From contig JAGQHH010000211.1 in assembly GCA_020431945.1 (NCBI GenBank), positions 1 to 21,384 on the forward strand: a DNA stretch of 21,384 bases, in the 5' to 3' direction. Below the pieces are notes generated by a model, which was given only the letters and a program-made list of their open reading frames with translations, was not told the DNA's origin and did no database searches. Both the position numbers and the translations under genes were made by a program. Origin of the DNA: Cyanobacteria bacterium HKST-UBA02. Lineage in GTDB: Bacteria > Cyanobacteriota > Vampirovibrionia > Obscuribacterales > Obscuribacteraceae. Positions 1 to 7,629 of this stretch are shown one piece after another (the first letter of the stretch is position 1; every line of letters begins with the position of its first letter).

Positions 1-940
1 GCTCGGTGACCGAGACGAGCATGATATTCATAATGCCGATACCGCCCACCAGAAGAGATATGCCGGCGGTGGCCCCGAGCAGGACTGTAAAGAGCCCAGT
101 CATCTTCTGGCTGGCCTCGAGCAAATCCTGCTGGGAGCGAAGATAGAAGTCATCCACCATGGGCGGTATTATCCTGTGTCTCAGCCTCAAAAGATTCGTG
201 ATCTGGAACTGAGCCGGCAATATATCGTCCTCTGTTTTCGCCTGTACCAGGATATATTGAACCGAGCGACCGGTGGCTGCATTGAAACCGAGCAAGCGAT
301 TGTAAGCGGTGGTGAGAGGAACGATCACCATGTCGTCCATATCCATGAAGCTGCTGCTGCCCTTTTTCTCCATTACTCCGATCACTTTGAAGAATTCGCC
401 TCTGATTAGAATATCCTTGCCTACCGGATCGACGCCGGACTCGAAGATAGCCTCGCTGACCGTCTGACCGACAACACAAACACGCTCGTTATGCTCGAGA
501 TCCTGCTCGTTGAAAAACCGACCTGACTCGACATGGAAATTGCGCACCTGGCAATAGCCGGGCGTGGTACCGACTACGGTGGTAAGCGAATTCTGCCCGC
601 CGTACTGGACTTGCAGCGGTGAATTGATGCCGGGCGCTACCGCCCCAACCGTCGGGCACATGTCTCTGATAGCATCTGCATCAGCCACGGTCAGAGTGGC
701 TGAGCTGCCCATACCCATGCTCACATGGCCGACACTGGCGGAGCCGGCACGCAGATAGAGGATATTGGACCCGAGGGCGCGTATCTGCCGGTCCGATTCG
801 GCCCTTGCCCCTTCGCCCACCGCCAGAAGAGCGATTACCGCGGCGATACCGAAAGTAATACCGAGAATTGTCAGGAAGCTTCGCAAACGATTGGCCAGAA
901 TACCCTGAAGAGCCAGCCTGGCCATCTCGATAATCGACAC
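1..940 (-). CDS. MacB-type ABC transporter permease, 3' end cut by window edge
   Basis: Inner-membrane permease of a MacAB/LolCDE-type ABC exporter. It works with the adaptor encoded just upstream and a separate ATPase. Translating from a GTG at 940-938 gives about 313 residues: a first membrane helix at about 15-40, a large periplasmic domain, then a helix whose end reads GGIGIMNIMLVSVTE, the hallmark MacB motif. The remaining helices lie beyond position 1. An AGGAGCG ribosome site (951-945) precedes the GTG, and the adaptor stop codon is only 14 bases upstream, so the two genes form an operon. There is no nucleotide-binding domain before the first helix, unlike E. coli MacB, so the ATPase must be another gene, probably further left. 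The substrate cannot be read from sequence. Family call is firm; the exact start is likely. Confidence 0.9.
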   Translation of the reverse strand, partial: MSIIEMARLALQGILANRLRSFLTILGITFGIAAVIALLAVGEGARAESDRQIRALGSNILYLRAGSASVGHVSMGMGSSATLTVADADAIRDMCPTVGAVAPGINSPLQVQYGGQNSLTTVVGTTPGYCQVRNFHVESGRFFNEQDLEHNERVCVVGQTVSEAIFESGVDPVGKDILIRGEFFKVIGVMEKKGSSSFMDMDDMVIVPLTTAYNRLLGFNAATGRSVQYILVQAKTEDDILPAQFQITNLLRLRHRIIPPMVDDFYLRSQQDLLEASQKMTGLFTVLLGATAGISLLVGGIGIMNIMLVSVTE

Positions 941-954
941 GCCAACCGCTCCTG

Positions 955-2436
955 CTAGTGCCTTCTGGGCATACCCATGCGTCTCATGCCCCGGCCGCTG
1001 TTGTTCGACTCCTGATAGCCGCGCTTAGCCAGCTCTTCTTTGGACAGCGAGGTAAGAACCAGGTCGCCTTCCTTGAGACCACTGATCACTCTGGTATCGG
1101 ATCCGGCTGTCCGACCTGCTTTTATAGGATGGAATTTGGGATTGCCTTCGGCATCAGGTACTAAAACCCCGGTTTTGCCTTTTTCAGAGATGACACATAC
1201 GGTCGGAACGATCAGGACATTTTCGAGCTTGCCGGCAAGAAATTCGGCATTGACGTTCATGCCGGACATGAGGTGCTCCTCAGGGTCATCTTCGATAGAG
1301 GAGTGAACCTCGAAGGTGGTGACGTTCTGGGTTACCACCGCCGCCGGTGCGATGAGAGTAACCTTCCCGTGAAACTCCTGGTCGGGATAGGCGTTGGCGA
1401 CGATTCTCGTGGGCTGCCCGGTCTTCAGATGCCCCATATCAGTCTCGGAGACATAGGCGATCACCTCGAGCCTGCTTGCCAGGGAGACTATCGAGCTCGA
1501 AGTAGCGGAGTCGGTAGCCGCGGAGGTGGTAGGCGTGACGATGGAGCCTTCCTCGGCGTACTCTTGCGAGATGATTCCATCGAAAGGCGCCTTGATCCTG
1601 GTGTCATTGAGCTGGCTCTCGAGATACTTGAGCTGGCCTCTAGCTTGCTCCCGGGCATGCTGTGCAGCACGGACGTCCTCTTCCCGGGAGCCTGCTTGCA
1701 GGAGGCTGAAACGCTGTTTGGAAGTATCCAGATCGGCCCTGGTCTGGGCGAGCCCGGCTACTGCCTGCTGCAATTCCTGCCTGGCTTGCTCCAGAGAAAT
1801 CTGGGAGACATTCTCCACGGTGACGGCATTGAGACGATCCTGATCCGAAACAGCCCCTTCCTGAGCGAGCTGTTTCATGCGCATGGCATTGGTCTTGTCC
1901 CGCACGAGCTCAGCTTCTCTGGATTTGACCAGGGCTTTTGCCCGGTTCACCGCCTGATTGGCGAATCTGACACCGTCCTCGCTCTTGCGCACTTGAGCCT
2001 CGGCCTCGGCAATCTCCTGGGGGCGGTTTCCATTGACAGCCTTGTCATAATTGGCGTCAGCCAGATTGAGGGCGGAGCGGGCAGCTTCCACCTGGCCGAT
2101 GAGATTGCTGTCGTCCATGAGAGCAATCAGCTCTCCCCTTTTGACCTTCTGCCCCTGGCTGACCAGAAGCCTGCGTATCAGGCCGGTGACTTTGGGGCTG
2201 ATCTTCACTTCGTGTTCGGGCTTCACCGTCCCGGAAGCCGAAATGGTCAGGTCCATGGAGCCGCGCTGCACCCTTGTGGTGATCTGTGCCTTCTCGCTCT
2301 TCGGAGAGCCGCCGAGTTGCTGGTAGGCGAAATAGCCTGCCACAGCGAACACCACCGCCACTATCAGAAGTACTAAAACCCTGGGAGCGCTCTTTCTGGC
2401 GACACCACCGCCTGTTTGCAGCTTCTCTTTGAGCAT
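955..2436 (-). CDS. MacA/HlyD-type periplasmic adaptor subunit of an efflux system
   Basis: Membrane-fusion protein that links an inner-membrane ABC permease to an outer-membrane channel. Of 493 residues, one membrane anchor lies at about 19-38. A biotinyl-lipoyl-like half motif (SPKVTGLIRRLLVSQGQKVK, about 80-99) is followed by a long Ala/Glu/Gln-rich alpha-helical hairpin (about 112-275). The second lipoyl half starts at TRIKAPFDGIIS (about 279-290), and beta-barrel and membrane-proximal domains end near 470. The hairpin is longer than the MacA average. The tail is Arg/Met/Gly-rich (GMRRMGMPRRH). The permease starts 14 bases after its stop. The start used is ATG at 2436-2434, preceded by a weak GAGAA; another upstream ATG is out of frame. 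It is transcribed divergently from the response-regulator gene, which may control it (inference). Confidence 0.92.
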   Translation of the reverse strand: MLKEKLQTGGGVARKSAPRVLVLLIVAVVFAVAGYFAYQQLGGSPKSEKAQITTRVQRGSMDLTISASGTVKPEHEVKISPKVTGLIRRLLVSQGQKVKRGELIALMDDSNLIGQVEAARSALNLADANYDKAVNGNRPQEIAEAEAQVRKSEDGVRFANQAVNRAKALVKSREAELVRDKTNAMRMKQLAQEGAVSDQDRLNAVTVENVSQISLEQARQELQQAVAGLAQTRADLDTSKQRFSLLQAGSREEDVRAAQHAREQARGQLKYLESQLNDTRIKAPFDGIISQEYAEEGSIVTPTTSAATDSATSSSIVSLASRLEVIAYVSETDMGHLKTGQPTRIVANAYPDQEFHGKVTLIAPAAVVTQNVTTFEVHSSIEDDPEEHLMSGMNVNAEFLAGKLENVLIVPTVCVISEKGKTGVLVPDAEGNPKFHPIKAGRTAGSDTRVISGLKEGDLVLTSLSKEELAKRGYQESNNSGRGMRRMGMPRRH

Positions 2437-2478
2437 GAGGTTCTCGTGTTCACCATGGAATCACTGCTTAGAAGCTTG

Positions 2479-2484
2479 ATTTTA
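2479..2484 (-). promoter_or_regulatory. possible -10 box for the efflux operon
   Basis: On the minus strand the hexamer reads TAAAAT, five of six matches to TATAAT. It would start transcription about 35 bases before the adaptor ATG. No good -35 hexamer lies at the right distance, so an activator may be needed or the match may be chance. Confidence 0.22.
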
Positions 2485-2542
2485 CCACCATCTAGCTATC
2501 TATATGTGATCCGAGGAATCTCACCAGTTGGCATCCATCAAC

Positions 2543-2569
2543 GGGTGACTCCGACCACCCATATGGGTG
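2543..2569. promoter_or_regulatory. operator-like inverted repeats between efflux and regulator genes
   Basis: The core is a perfect 14-bp palindrome, CACCCATATGGGTG (2556-2569). A third half-site GGGTG lies at 2543-2547, inverted relative to the CACCC at 2556-2560. The three half-sites sit in the 214-bp divergent region between the adaptor start (2436) and the response-regulator start (2651). This is the expected place for a dimeric regulator such as the neighbouring LuxR/NarL-type protein. The palindrome is seen directly; the operator role is inference. Confidence 0.4.
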
Positions 2570-2650
2570 AATATTTCGTGCATACAGCCTCTTGCTGTCG
2601 AACATAAGGTAACGTGGTAGAAACAGAGTTCGTTGGCCGGGCCGAATCTT

Positions 2651-3364
2651 ATGTCATCGCAATCATCCAGCACGCTAAAAGTCGTGGTCGTGGACGACCA
2701 CAGCATCGTCAGAGTCGGACTGAGGATGCTTCTCGATACCTGGTCCGAGATCGAGCTGGTTGGTGAAGGCAAAGACGGTGTCGAGGCCATAGAGCTGGTG
2801 GAAGCGCTTTCGCCTGATATAGTCCTGATGGACATCGCCATGCCGACCATCGACGGCATCGAGGCCTCTCGCAGAATCCGAGCCTTCAATAAAGATGTCA
2901 GAATAATCATGCTCACTTCTCACACGGACATAAAGGTGATCCAGGCCTCCCTGGCAGCCGGCGTGAACGGCTACTGCCTCAAGGATGTCAGCGACGATCG
3001 TCTCAAGAGAGCGATCCTGTCCGTGGCGGAAGGAGATGTCTGGCTGGACGCCCGAGCCAGCAAGGATATTTTGCGTATAGCCTGCGGAGAGCAGTCGACC
3101 GATACAAAAGAGATATCCGCCGGTGCCGAAAAGCTCGAAGAAGAGGGAGCCGAGACAGAAGGCAAGACCTATGGCAGTCTATCCAGCCGCGAGATGGAGG
3201 TTCTCCAGCTCCTGGTGCAAGGTCTCACCAATAAAGAGATAGGCAAGAAACTCTTCATAACCAGGGACACCGTCAAGACACATATTCGCCATATCATGGA
3301 AAAGCTGGCAGTCAGCGACCGCACCGAAGCAGCCGTCAAAGCGGTCCGCTGCAATATGGTCTGA
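2651..3364 (+). CDS. NarL/FixJ-family response regulator (REC + LuxR-type HTH)
   Basis: Cytoplasmic DNA-binding response regulator of 237 residues. The N-terminal receiver domain has the acidic pair D15-D16, phospho-acceptor D61 in DIVLMDIAMP, T89 and K111. An unusually long acidic linker (about 145-172, rich in Glu) leads to a LuxR/GerE helix-turn-helix (about 175-234; SSREMEVLQLLVQGLTNKEI, then TRDTVKTHIRHIMEKL). All phosphorylation residues are present, so it should be an active receiver. An in-frame TTG at 2633 would add six residues; neither start has a strong ribosome site and I prefer the ATG. It is the first gene of a signalling cluster with a receiver-kinase fusion and a hybrid histidine kinase, the likely phosphate donors. 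Targets are unknown; the divergent efflux operon and its own promoter are candidates. Confidence 0.93.
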   Translation: MSSQSSSTLKVVVVDDHSIVRVGLRMLLDTWSEIELVGEGKDGVEAIELVEALSPDIVLMDIAMPTIDGIEASRRIRAFNKDVRIIMLTSHTDIKVIQASLAAGVNGYCLKDVSDDRLKRAILSVAEGDVWLDARASKDILRIACGEQSTDTKEISAGAEKLEEEGAETEGKTYGSLSSREMEVLQLLVQGLTNKEIGKKLFITRDTVKTHIRHIMEKLAVSDRTEAAVKAVRCNMV

Positions 3365-3443
3365 CAGAAATATCACCCACCCGGGAAAGCTTGTCGCCTC
3401 GAGGGTCGATGCCTGTACATGCTTTCGATGCCATATTGGTATG

Positions 3444-3449
3444 AGGAGG
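3444..3449 (+). promoter_or_regulatory. strong ribosome binding site deciding the start of the receiver-kinase gene
   Basis: A perfect AGGAGG lies 8 bases before the ATG at 3458. An upstream in-frame ATG at 3419 has no such site, so the shorter protein is favoured. Confidence 0.8.
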
Positions 3450-3457
3450 CAACCGCC

Positions 3458-5092
3458 ATGCATACTGCTAGCGCCTTACAGGCAGATACTGCACCCGCCA
3501 CCAGACCGATCTCGATCCTGGTAGTCGAGGATCAGGAAGTTCTCAGACTGGGACTGAGATTGAGTCTAAGCGACGCCGACGACATCGTCATCGTGGGCGA
3601 GGCGGGTGATGGTCCGGCGGCAGTGCGCATGGCGGCCGAGCTCCAACCCGCCCTGATCCTCATGGATATAGGTCTGCCGGGCTTCGACGGTGTGGTAGCC
3701 ACCAAGAAAATCAAAATGGACCAGGATGCAAGAGTTCTGGTCTTGTCCAGCCACAGCGAGGAGAAATCCATTTATGCAGCCCTGGAAGCCGGAGCCGACG
3801 GATACTGTCTCAAGGACACGTCGAAGAACCAGCTCATCTCGGCGATCAGATCAGTGGCCCAGGGCGGGACATGGCTATCCAACGATATCGCAGAGAAGAT
3901 GTTCCAGTCACTCCGGGCAGTGGATCCGGAAGCGACCAATCAGCACGCAGCCCTCAACACGCTCGAACTCCGGATTCTCAATTCGATTTTCGAGGGCTCG
4001 AACATGATAGACATCTGCCAGGAGCTGAATCTGTCTCAGGAGGAAGTGCTGGGCTACACTACAAGAGTTCTACAAAAAATAGCCGTCAAAAAACCTGCCG
4101 AAGACGGCAATGATTCGGGCAAGAAAAGAAGAATCACCGGCGAGCACGTGCTCTCGAGAATCTGCAGCCGGTGCTACGAGCATTTGCCGCTCGATTCCGA
4201 AGAGTGCCCCTTTGACGGCTCCGCAGCTGATATCGACGAGCTTGTGGGAACAGTCTTCGCCGATCGATACGAGATTCTCTCGGTTCTCGGATCGGGATCC
4301 GGAGGCACCGTCTATAAGGCCAGACACCGATTCATGCACAAGCTCGTGGCAATCAAACTACTGCATGGCGAGCACCTCAAAGATCTGGACCTGCTCAGGC
4401 GGTTCAGGCAGGAGGCGACATCATCCTCTGTACTCCAGCACCCGAACATCGTCAGTGTCCTGGACTTCGGCTTTTCCAGCCAGGGAGAGCCTTTCATGAT
4501 CATGGACTATCTCGACTGCTACTCCCTGGCCACTATTCTCGAAGGGAAGAGCTATCTGGAACCAGGTGAGGCAATTCCAATTTTCTTGCAGATCTGCGAC
4601 GGTCTCGAAGTCGCTCATCAACACGGCATCATTCACAGGGACTTGAAGCCAGGCAATATACTGGTCTCCGGCTTTGGAACCGAATCCATAAACGTTCGGT
4701 TGGCTGACTTCGGAATCGCCAAGATAACCAGACCCCTGGTAGAGGGTGATCTGGTCAAGACGGATATCGGGCAGGTGTTCGGTAGCCCACTCTATATGAG
4801 CCCGGAGCAATGCCGGGGCGAAGACCTGGATCCAAGCTCGGACATCTTTTCCATGGGCTGCGTCATGTACGAGACACTTGTCGGTCACCCTCCGGTGGTA
4901 GGCAAGAATGCAGTGGAAGTAATGTACAAACGAACCACGGAGAAGACTCCTCACATCGGCGGCACCGAGCGTGGTGCCACTCTGCCTGCCCTGCTCCAGG
5001 AAGCAGTAATGAAGGCCCTGAGAGACGAAAAATACGATCGCTATAGACGAATCGGCGAATTGAAGACACTGCTCACCGGCCTCGTGTTCTGA
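3458..5092 (+). CDS. receiver domain-Ser/Thr protein kinase fusion
   Basis: A 544-residue cytoplasmic protein joining two-component and Hanks-type signalling. Domains in order: receiver (about 18-135) with E24-D25, phospho-acceptor D70, S97/S98 and K119; a divergent LuxR-like helical segment (about 166-212); a small metal-ribbon-like motif with C236, C239, C250 and D253; and a complete protein kinase (about 270-542). Kinase motifs are the Gly loop LGSGSGGTVY (277-286), VAIK lysine K300, HRDLKPGN (393-400), DFG (417-419) and SPE (448-450). Nothing essential is missing, so both receiver and kinase should be active. No membrane segment or PASTA repeat is seen. Phosphorylation of D70 probably gates kinase activity (inference). 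It lies 93 bases after the response regulator and 16 bases before the hybrid kinase, on the same strand. The helical segment may no longer bind DNA. Confidence 0.93.
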   Translation: MHTASALQADTAPATRPISILVVEDQEVLRLGLRLSLSDADDIVIVGEAGDGPAAVRMAAELQPALILMDIGLPGFDGVVATKKIKMDQDARVLVLSSHSEEKSIYAALEAGADGYCLKDTSKNQLISAIRSVAQGGTWLSNDIAEKMFQSLRAVDPEATNQHAALNTLELRILNSIFEGSNMIDICQELNLSQEEVLGYTTRVLQKIAVKKPAEDGNDSGKKRRITGEHVLSRICSRCYEHLPLDSEECPFDGSAADIDELVGTVFADRYEILSVLGSGSGGTVYKARHRFMHKLVAIKLLHGEHLKDLDLLRRFRQEATSSSVLQHPNIVSVLDFGFSSQGEPFMIMDYLDCYSLATILEGKSYLEPGEAIPIFLQICDGLEVAHQHGIIHRDLKPGNILVSGFGTESINVRLADFGIAKITRPLVEGDLVKTDIGQVFGSPLYMSPEQCRGEDLDPSSDIFSMGCVMYETLVGHPPVVGKNAVEVMYKRTTEKTPHIGGTERGATLPALLQEAVMKALRDEKYDRYRRIGELKTLLTGLVF

Positions 5093-5108
5093 CCTCCGGA
5101 GTTTAGCC

Positions 5109-6626
5109 ATGGCGAAAACAAGAGAACTGACAGCAGAAGCTGAGATGGAGAAGGAGTTGGATATCATCTCCAGAGCCTTCGGCATCACGCTTCCGGATCT
5201 AGTAGAGCAGATCAAGACTCTGCTTGCATCGGAGCAGGAGAAACAATCGGATCAACAGGGACTGGATGAAGCGATCACAAGAGCGCACCAGTTACGGGGC
5301 TCCGCCGGAGCTTATGGATTCACCGAAGTCAGCCTGACCGCCGGCATTCTCGAGGATCAGCTGATTCTTCTCAAGCAAGGCATAGTCAGCGATACAGACA
5401 GAATCGCAGGCAGTGTCGTTGCCGCTCTGCATCTCCTTGAAAGTCAATGTCGAGGAATTTCGCGTAATCTACTCGACCAACCCGAACGAGAGGAAACCGA
5501 ACCATCTGCTGACTTCGAAACAATCGAACAGACCGATCAAACCGACATGGTTCTGCTCGTCGATGATGATCCTGCCTTTGTCAACTTCGTTCGCACTGTA
5601 CTTACTACCGGAAACGAGCCTACCAGGGTCATCTCCGTAGACAGGCTGGCCGAGGCTCGGCTCCTTCTCGAGGATATGAAACCGGATGTACTTCTGCTCG
5701 ATCTCGGCTTGCCCGATAGCCAGGGACTGAATACTTTTCTCGATATCCGAGAACGAGTAGAGGATATTCCGGTCCTCATTCTCTCAGCTCTCAACGACAC
5801 AAGGGTGGCGGACAGGGCAGTCGCATGCGGAGCCCAGGACTATCTGATCAAGAGCCGTCTCTCGAAAAGCGCTCTAAGAAGATGCGTTCGCTACGCTAAA
5901 GCGCGCTTCCAGGTAGAGCGGAGCGCCCACCGCCTCAGGGCCATAGAGGACTTCACAGCCACTCTCGCACACGACTTGAAAGTGCCGGTCCAGGCCATGG
6001 AGCGGATCACCCGACATATACTTGTCCAGAATCAACTTCCGGATGAAATGAGCGAGACCATGAGAATCCTGCACAGCTCCAATCAGAGAGTGCTCACCCG
6101 CCTCGAGGATCTCCTGGAGCTCTACAGCCTGGAATTCGGATCGGTGAGACCGGATCTGATAGAATGCGATATCACGTCGTTACTCGAAGAGTGCATTGAA
6201 TCAAAACGACCCGACCTCGAGCGCCGAGATCTCAGTTCCGAGCTGACCTCGACAGGCACCACGCCTTTCCTGACTGATTCGCTGCTCCTCAAAAAGATCG
6301 TCCTCGAACTGATCGAGAATGCATGCAAATTCGCCGATCCCGGTAGTGCGGTCAGTCTCGATCTGGAAGCCGATGAGACGAAAGTCTCACTTACTGTTAC
6401 ATCGAGGGGCCAGACTATTCCGAAAACACAATTGCGAAGCCTCTTCAAGTCATTCTGGCGGGGCACTCCCGGAGTCTGTTACGTTCCGAGCACAGGCACC
6501 GGTCTTTACTATTGCAATCAAATAGCCAGGATCCTGAGCGGCTCCATGAGCTGCACCAGCAACGATGGTACGACTTCATTCAAGGTATTGCTTCGTGCCG
6601 GTGAGAATTCCACACAGCAACACTGA
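5109..6626 (+). CDS. HPt-REC-histidine kinase hybrid
   Basis: A 505-residue soluble hybrid sensor kinase. An N-terminal HPt domain has phospho-His H60 in AHQLRGSAGAYGF. A receiver domain (about 146-260) has D152-D153, acceptor D198 in DVLLLDLGLPD, S226 and K248. A HisKA domain has H288 in LAHDLKVPVQ, and a HATPase domain follows with N box ELIENACKFA (400-409) and G2-like GTGLYYCNQIA (463-473). The expected DxGxG box is replaced by SRGQTI (432-437), so the adenine-contacting Asp is absent; ATP binding could be weakened. No membrane helix or sensor domain is evident, so input must come from a partner or through the receiver. The order HPt first, kinase last is unusual. The ATG at 5109 follows CGGAG (5097-5101). 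It is probably co-transcribed with the two regulators upstream. Confidence 0.92.
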   Translation: MAKTRELTAEAEMEKELDIISRAFGITLPDLVEQIKTLLASEQEKQSDQQGLDEAITRAHQLRGSAGAYGFTEVSLTAGILEDQLILLKQGIVSDTDRIAGSVVAALHLLESQCRGISRNLLDQPEREETEPSADFETIEQTDQTDMVLLVDDDPAFVNFVRTVLTTGNEPTRVISVDRLAEARLLLEDMKPDVLLLDLGLPDSQGLNTFLDIRERVEDIPVLILSALNDTRVADRAVACGAQDYLIKSRLSKSALRRCVRYAKARFQVERSAHRLRAIEDFTATLAHDLKVPVQAMERITRHILVQNQLPDEMSETMRILHSSNQRVLTRLEDLLELYSLEFGSVRPDLIECDITSLLEECIESKRPDLERRDLSSELTSTGTTPFLTDSLLLKKIVLELIENACKFADPGSAVSLDLEADETKVSLTVTSRGQTIPKTQLRSLFKSFWRGTPGVCYVPSTGTGLYYCNQIARILSGSMSCTSNDGTTSFKVLLRAGENSTQQH

Positions 6627-6664
6627 AGAAAAACAGTGCTAAGCATGGAGCACGGAGGTGTTCC

Positions 6665-7621
6665 ATGAAAGCCGCAGCTAGATTTCTGACGATTATCCTT
6701 ACTGTCCTGACCCTGGCATTACCGATGCCACCAGCCCTGAGCCAGACCGAGAGCTCAGGGAGCAAGCCGAGGGTGGCTCTCGCTCTCGGAGGCGGCGGCG
6801 CCCGCGGTGCCGCCCATGTAGGGGTCCTCGAAGTCCTGGAGAAGGAGGGTCTCAAGCCCGACCTGATCGTGGGCAACAGCATGGGGGCCATTGTCGGAGG
6901 GCTCTATTGCGCCGGCGTTCCTCTTTCCGAAATCGAGCACATCATGGAATCCGGCGAGATCAAAAAAGCATTCAAGCCCGTGCCTGTCCCGGTCCAGATC
7001 ATGAAGAAAGCGATCGGGAAGCTCGCCTTCTGGAGAGAAAAGGAATATCCGGGCTTCTACTCCGGCAAGGCTCTGGAAGACTTCGTCAACGATCAGGTCG
7101 ATGAGGACAAACGCTTGATCGAGAATCTCGACTCTCCCTTCGCGGCGATTGCCGTAGACCTCACCGACGGTCAGGCCTATCGTCTCACCAGGGGAAACCT
7201 CGGTCGAGCCGTTCGAGCCAGCTCCAGCGTACCCCCGATATTCAAACCCGTGGAAGAAGATGGTCATGTCTATGCCGACGGCGGGATCAGAGCCAATCTT
7301 CCGACCTTCCCGGCAAAAGATCTCGGCGCCGACGTGGTCATAGCCGTCAATGTGGATGAAGAGCTCGCCCGGGTAAACAAGGACGAACTCAAGTCATACG
7401 GACGTCTTGCCGACCGACTGTCAACGATACTGCTGGCAGTGCGAGACAATTTCCATGAGACCCGGGCCGACCTGGTCCTTCGCCCCGAAGTCACTGGAAT
7501 CTCTCTGCTCTCCATCGAGAACGAAGACTATCAGAAAGCCATCGAGGCAGGACGGCAGGCAGCCAGGAAGAATCTCGACTCGATCAGAGAACTCTACGCC
7601 GAAAAAGTGGCGGCCAGATAA
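6665..7621 (+). CDS. exported patatin-like phospholipase (RssA/NTE family)
   Basis: Predicted lipid acyl hydrolase of 318 residues. A Sec signal peptide (about 1-26, ending PPALSQ) directs it out of the cytoplasm. The patatin fold shows the oxyanion loop GGGGARG (42-48), nucleophile elbow GNSMG with S72, and the DGG dyad with D205, so the Ser-Asp dyad is intact. Substrates in this family are phospholipids or other acyl esters; the actual one cannot be told. A strong GGAGG (6654-6658) sits 6 bases before the ATG. It lies 38 bases after the hybrid kinase on the same strand and could be the last gene of that transcript. It converges with the alpha/beta-hydrolase gene, with only eight bases between the stop codons. 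Confidence 0.93.
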   Translation: MKAAARFLTIILTVLTLALPMPPALSQTESSGSKPRVALALGGGGARGAAHVGVLEVLEKEGLKPDLIVGNSMGAIVGGLYCAGVPLSEIEHIMESGEIKKAFKPVPVPVQIMKKAIGKLAFWREKEYPGFYSGKALEDFVNDQVDEDKRLIENLDSPFAAIAVDLTDGQAYRLTRGNLGRAVRASSSVPPIFKPVEEDGHVYADGGIRANLPTFPAKDLGADVVIAVNVDEELARVNKDELKSYGRLADRLSTILLAVRDNFHETRADLVLRPEVTGISLLSIENEDYQKAIEAGRQAARKNLDSIRELYAEKVAAR

Positions 7622-7629
7622 AGACTCAG

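Noticed and set aside
1273..2376. Long open frame (367 codons) on the plus strand across the adaptor gene
   Set aside because: It is antisense to a clear MacA/HlyD-family gene, whose domains account for the sequence; the plus translation shows no family features.
4421..5215. 264-codon minus-strand frame across the kinase domain
   Set aside because: The plus strand encodes an intact Ser/Thr kinase with all motifs; the minus frame is a shadow.
6621..6638. Small hairpin CACTG...CAGTG after the hybrid kinase
   Set aside because: Only a 5-bp stem with an A-rich loop and no T-run; too weak to call a terminator.
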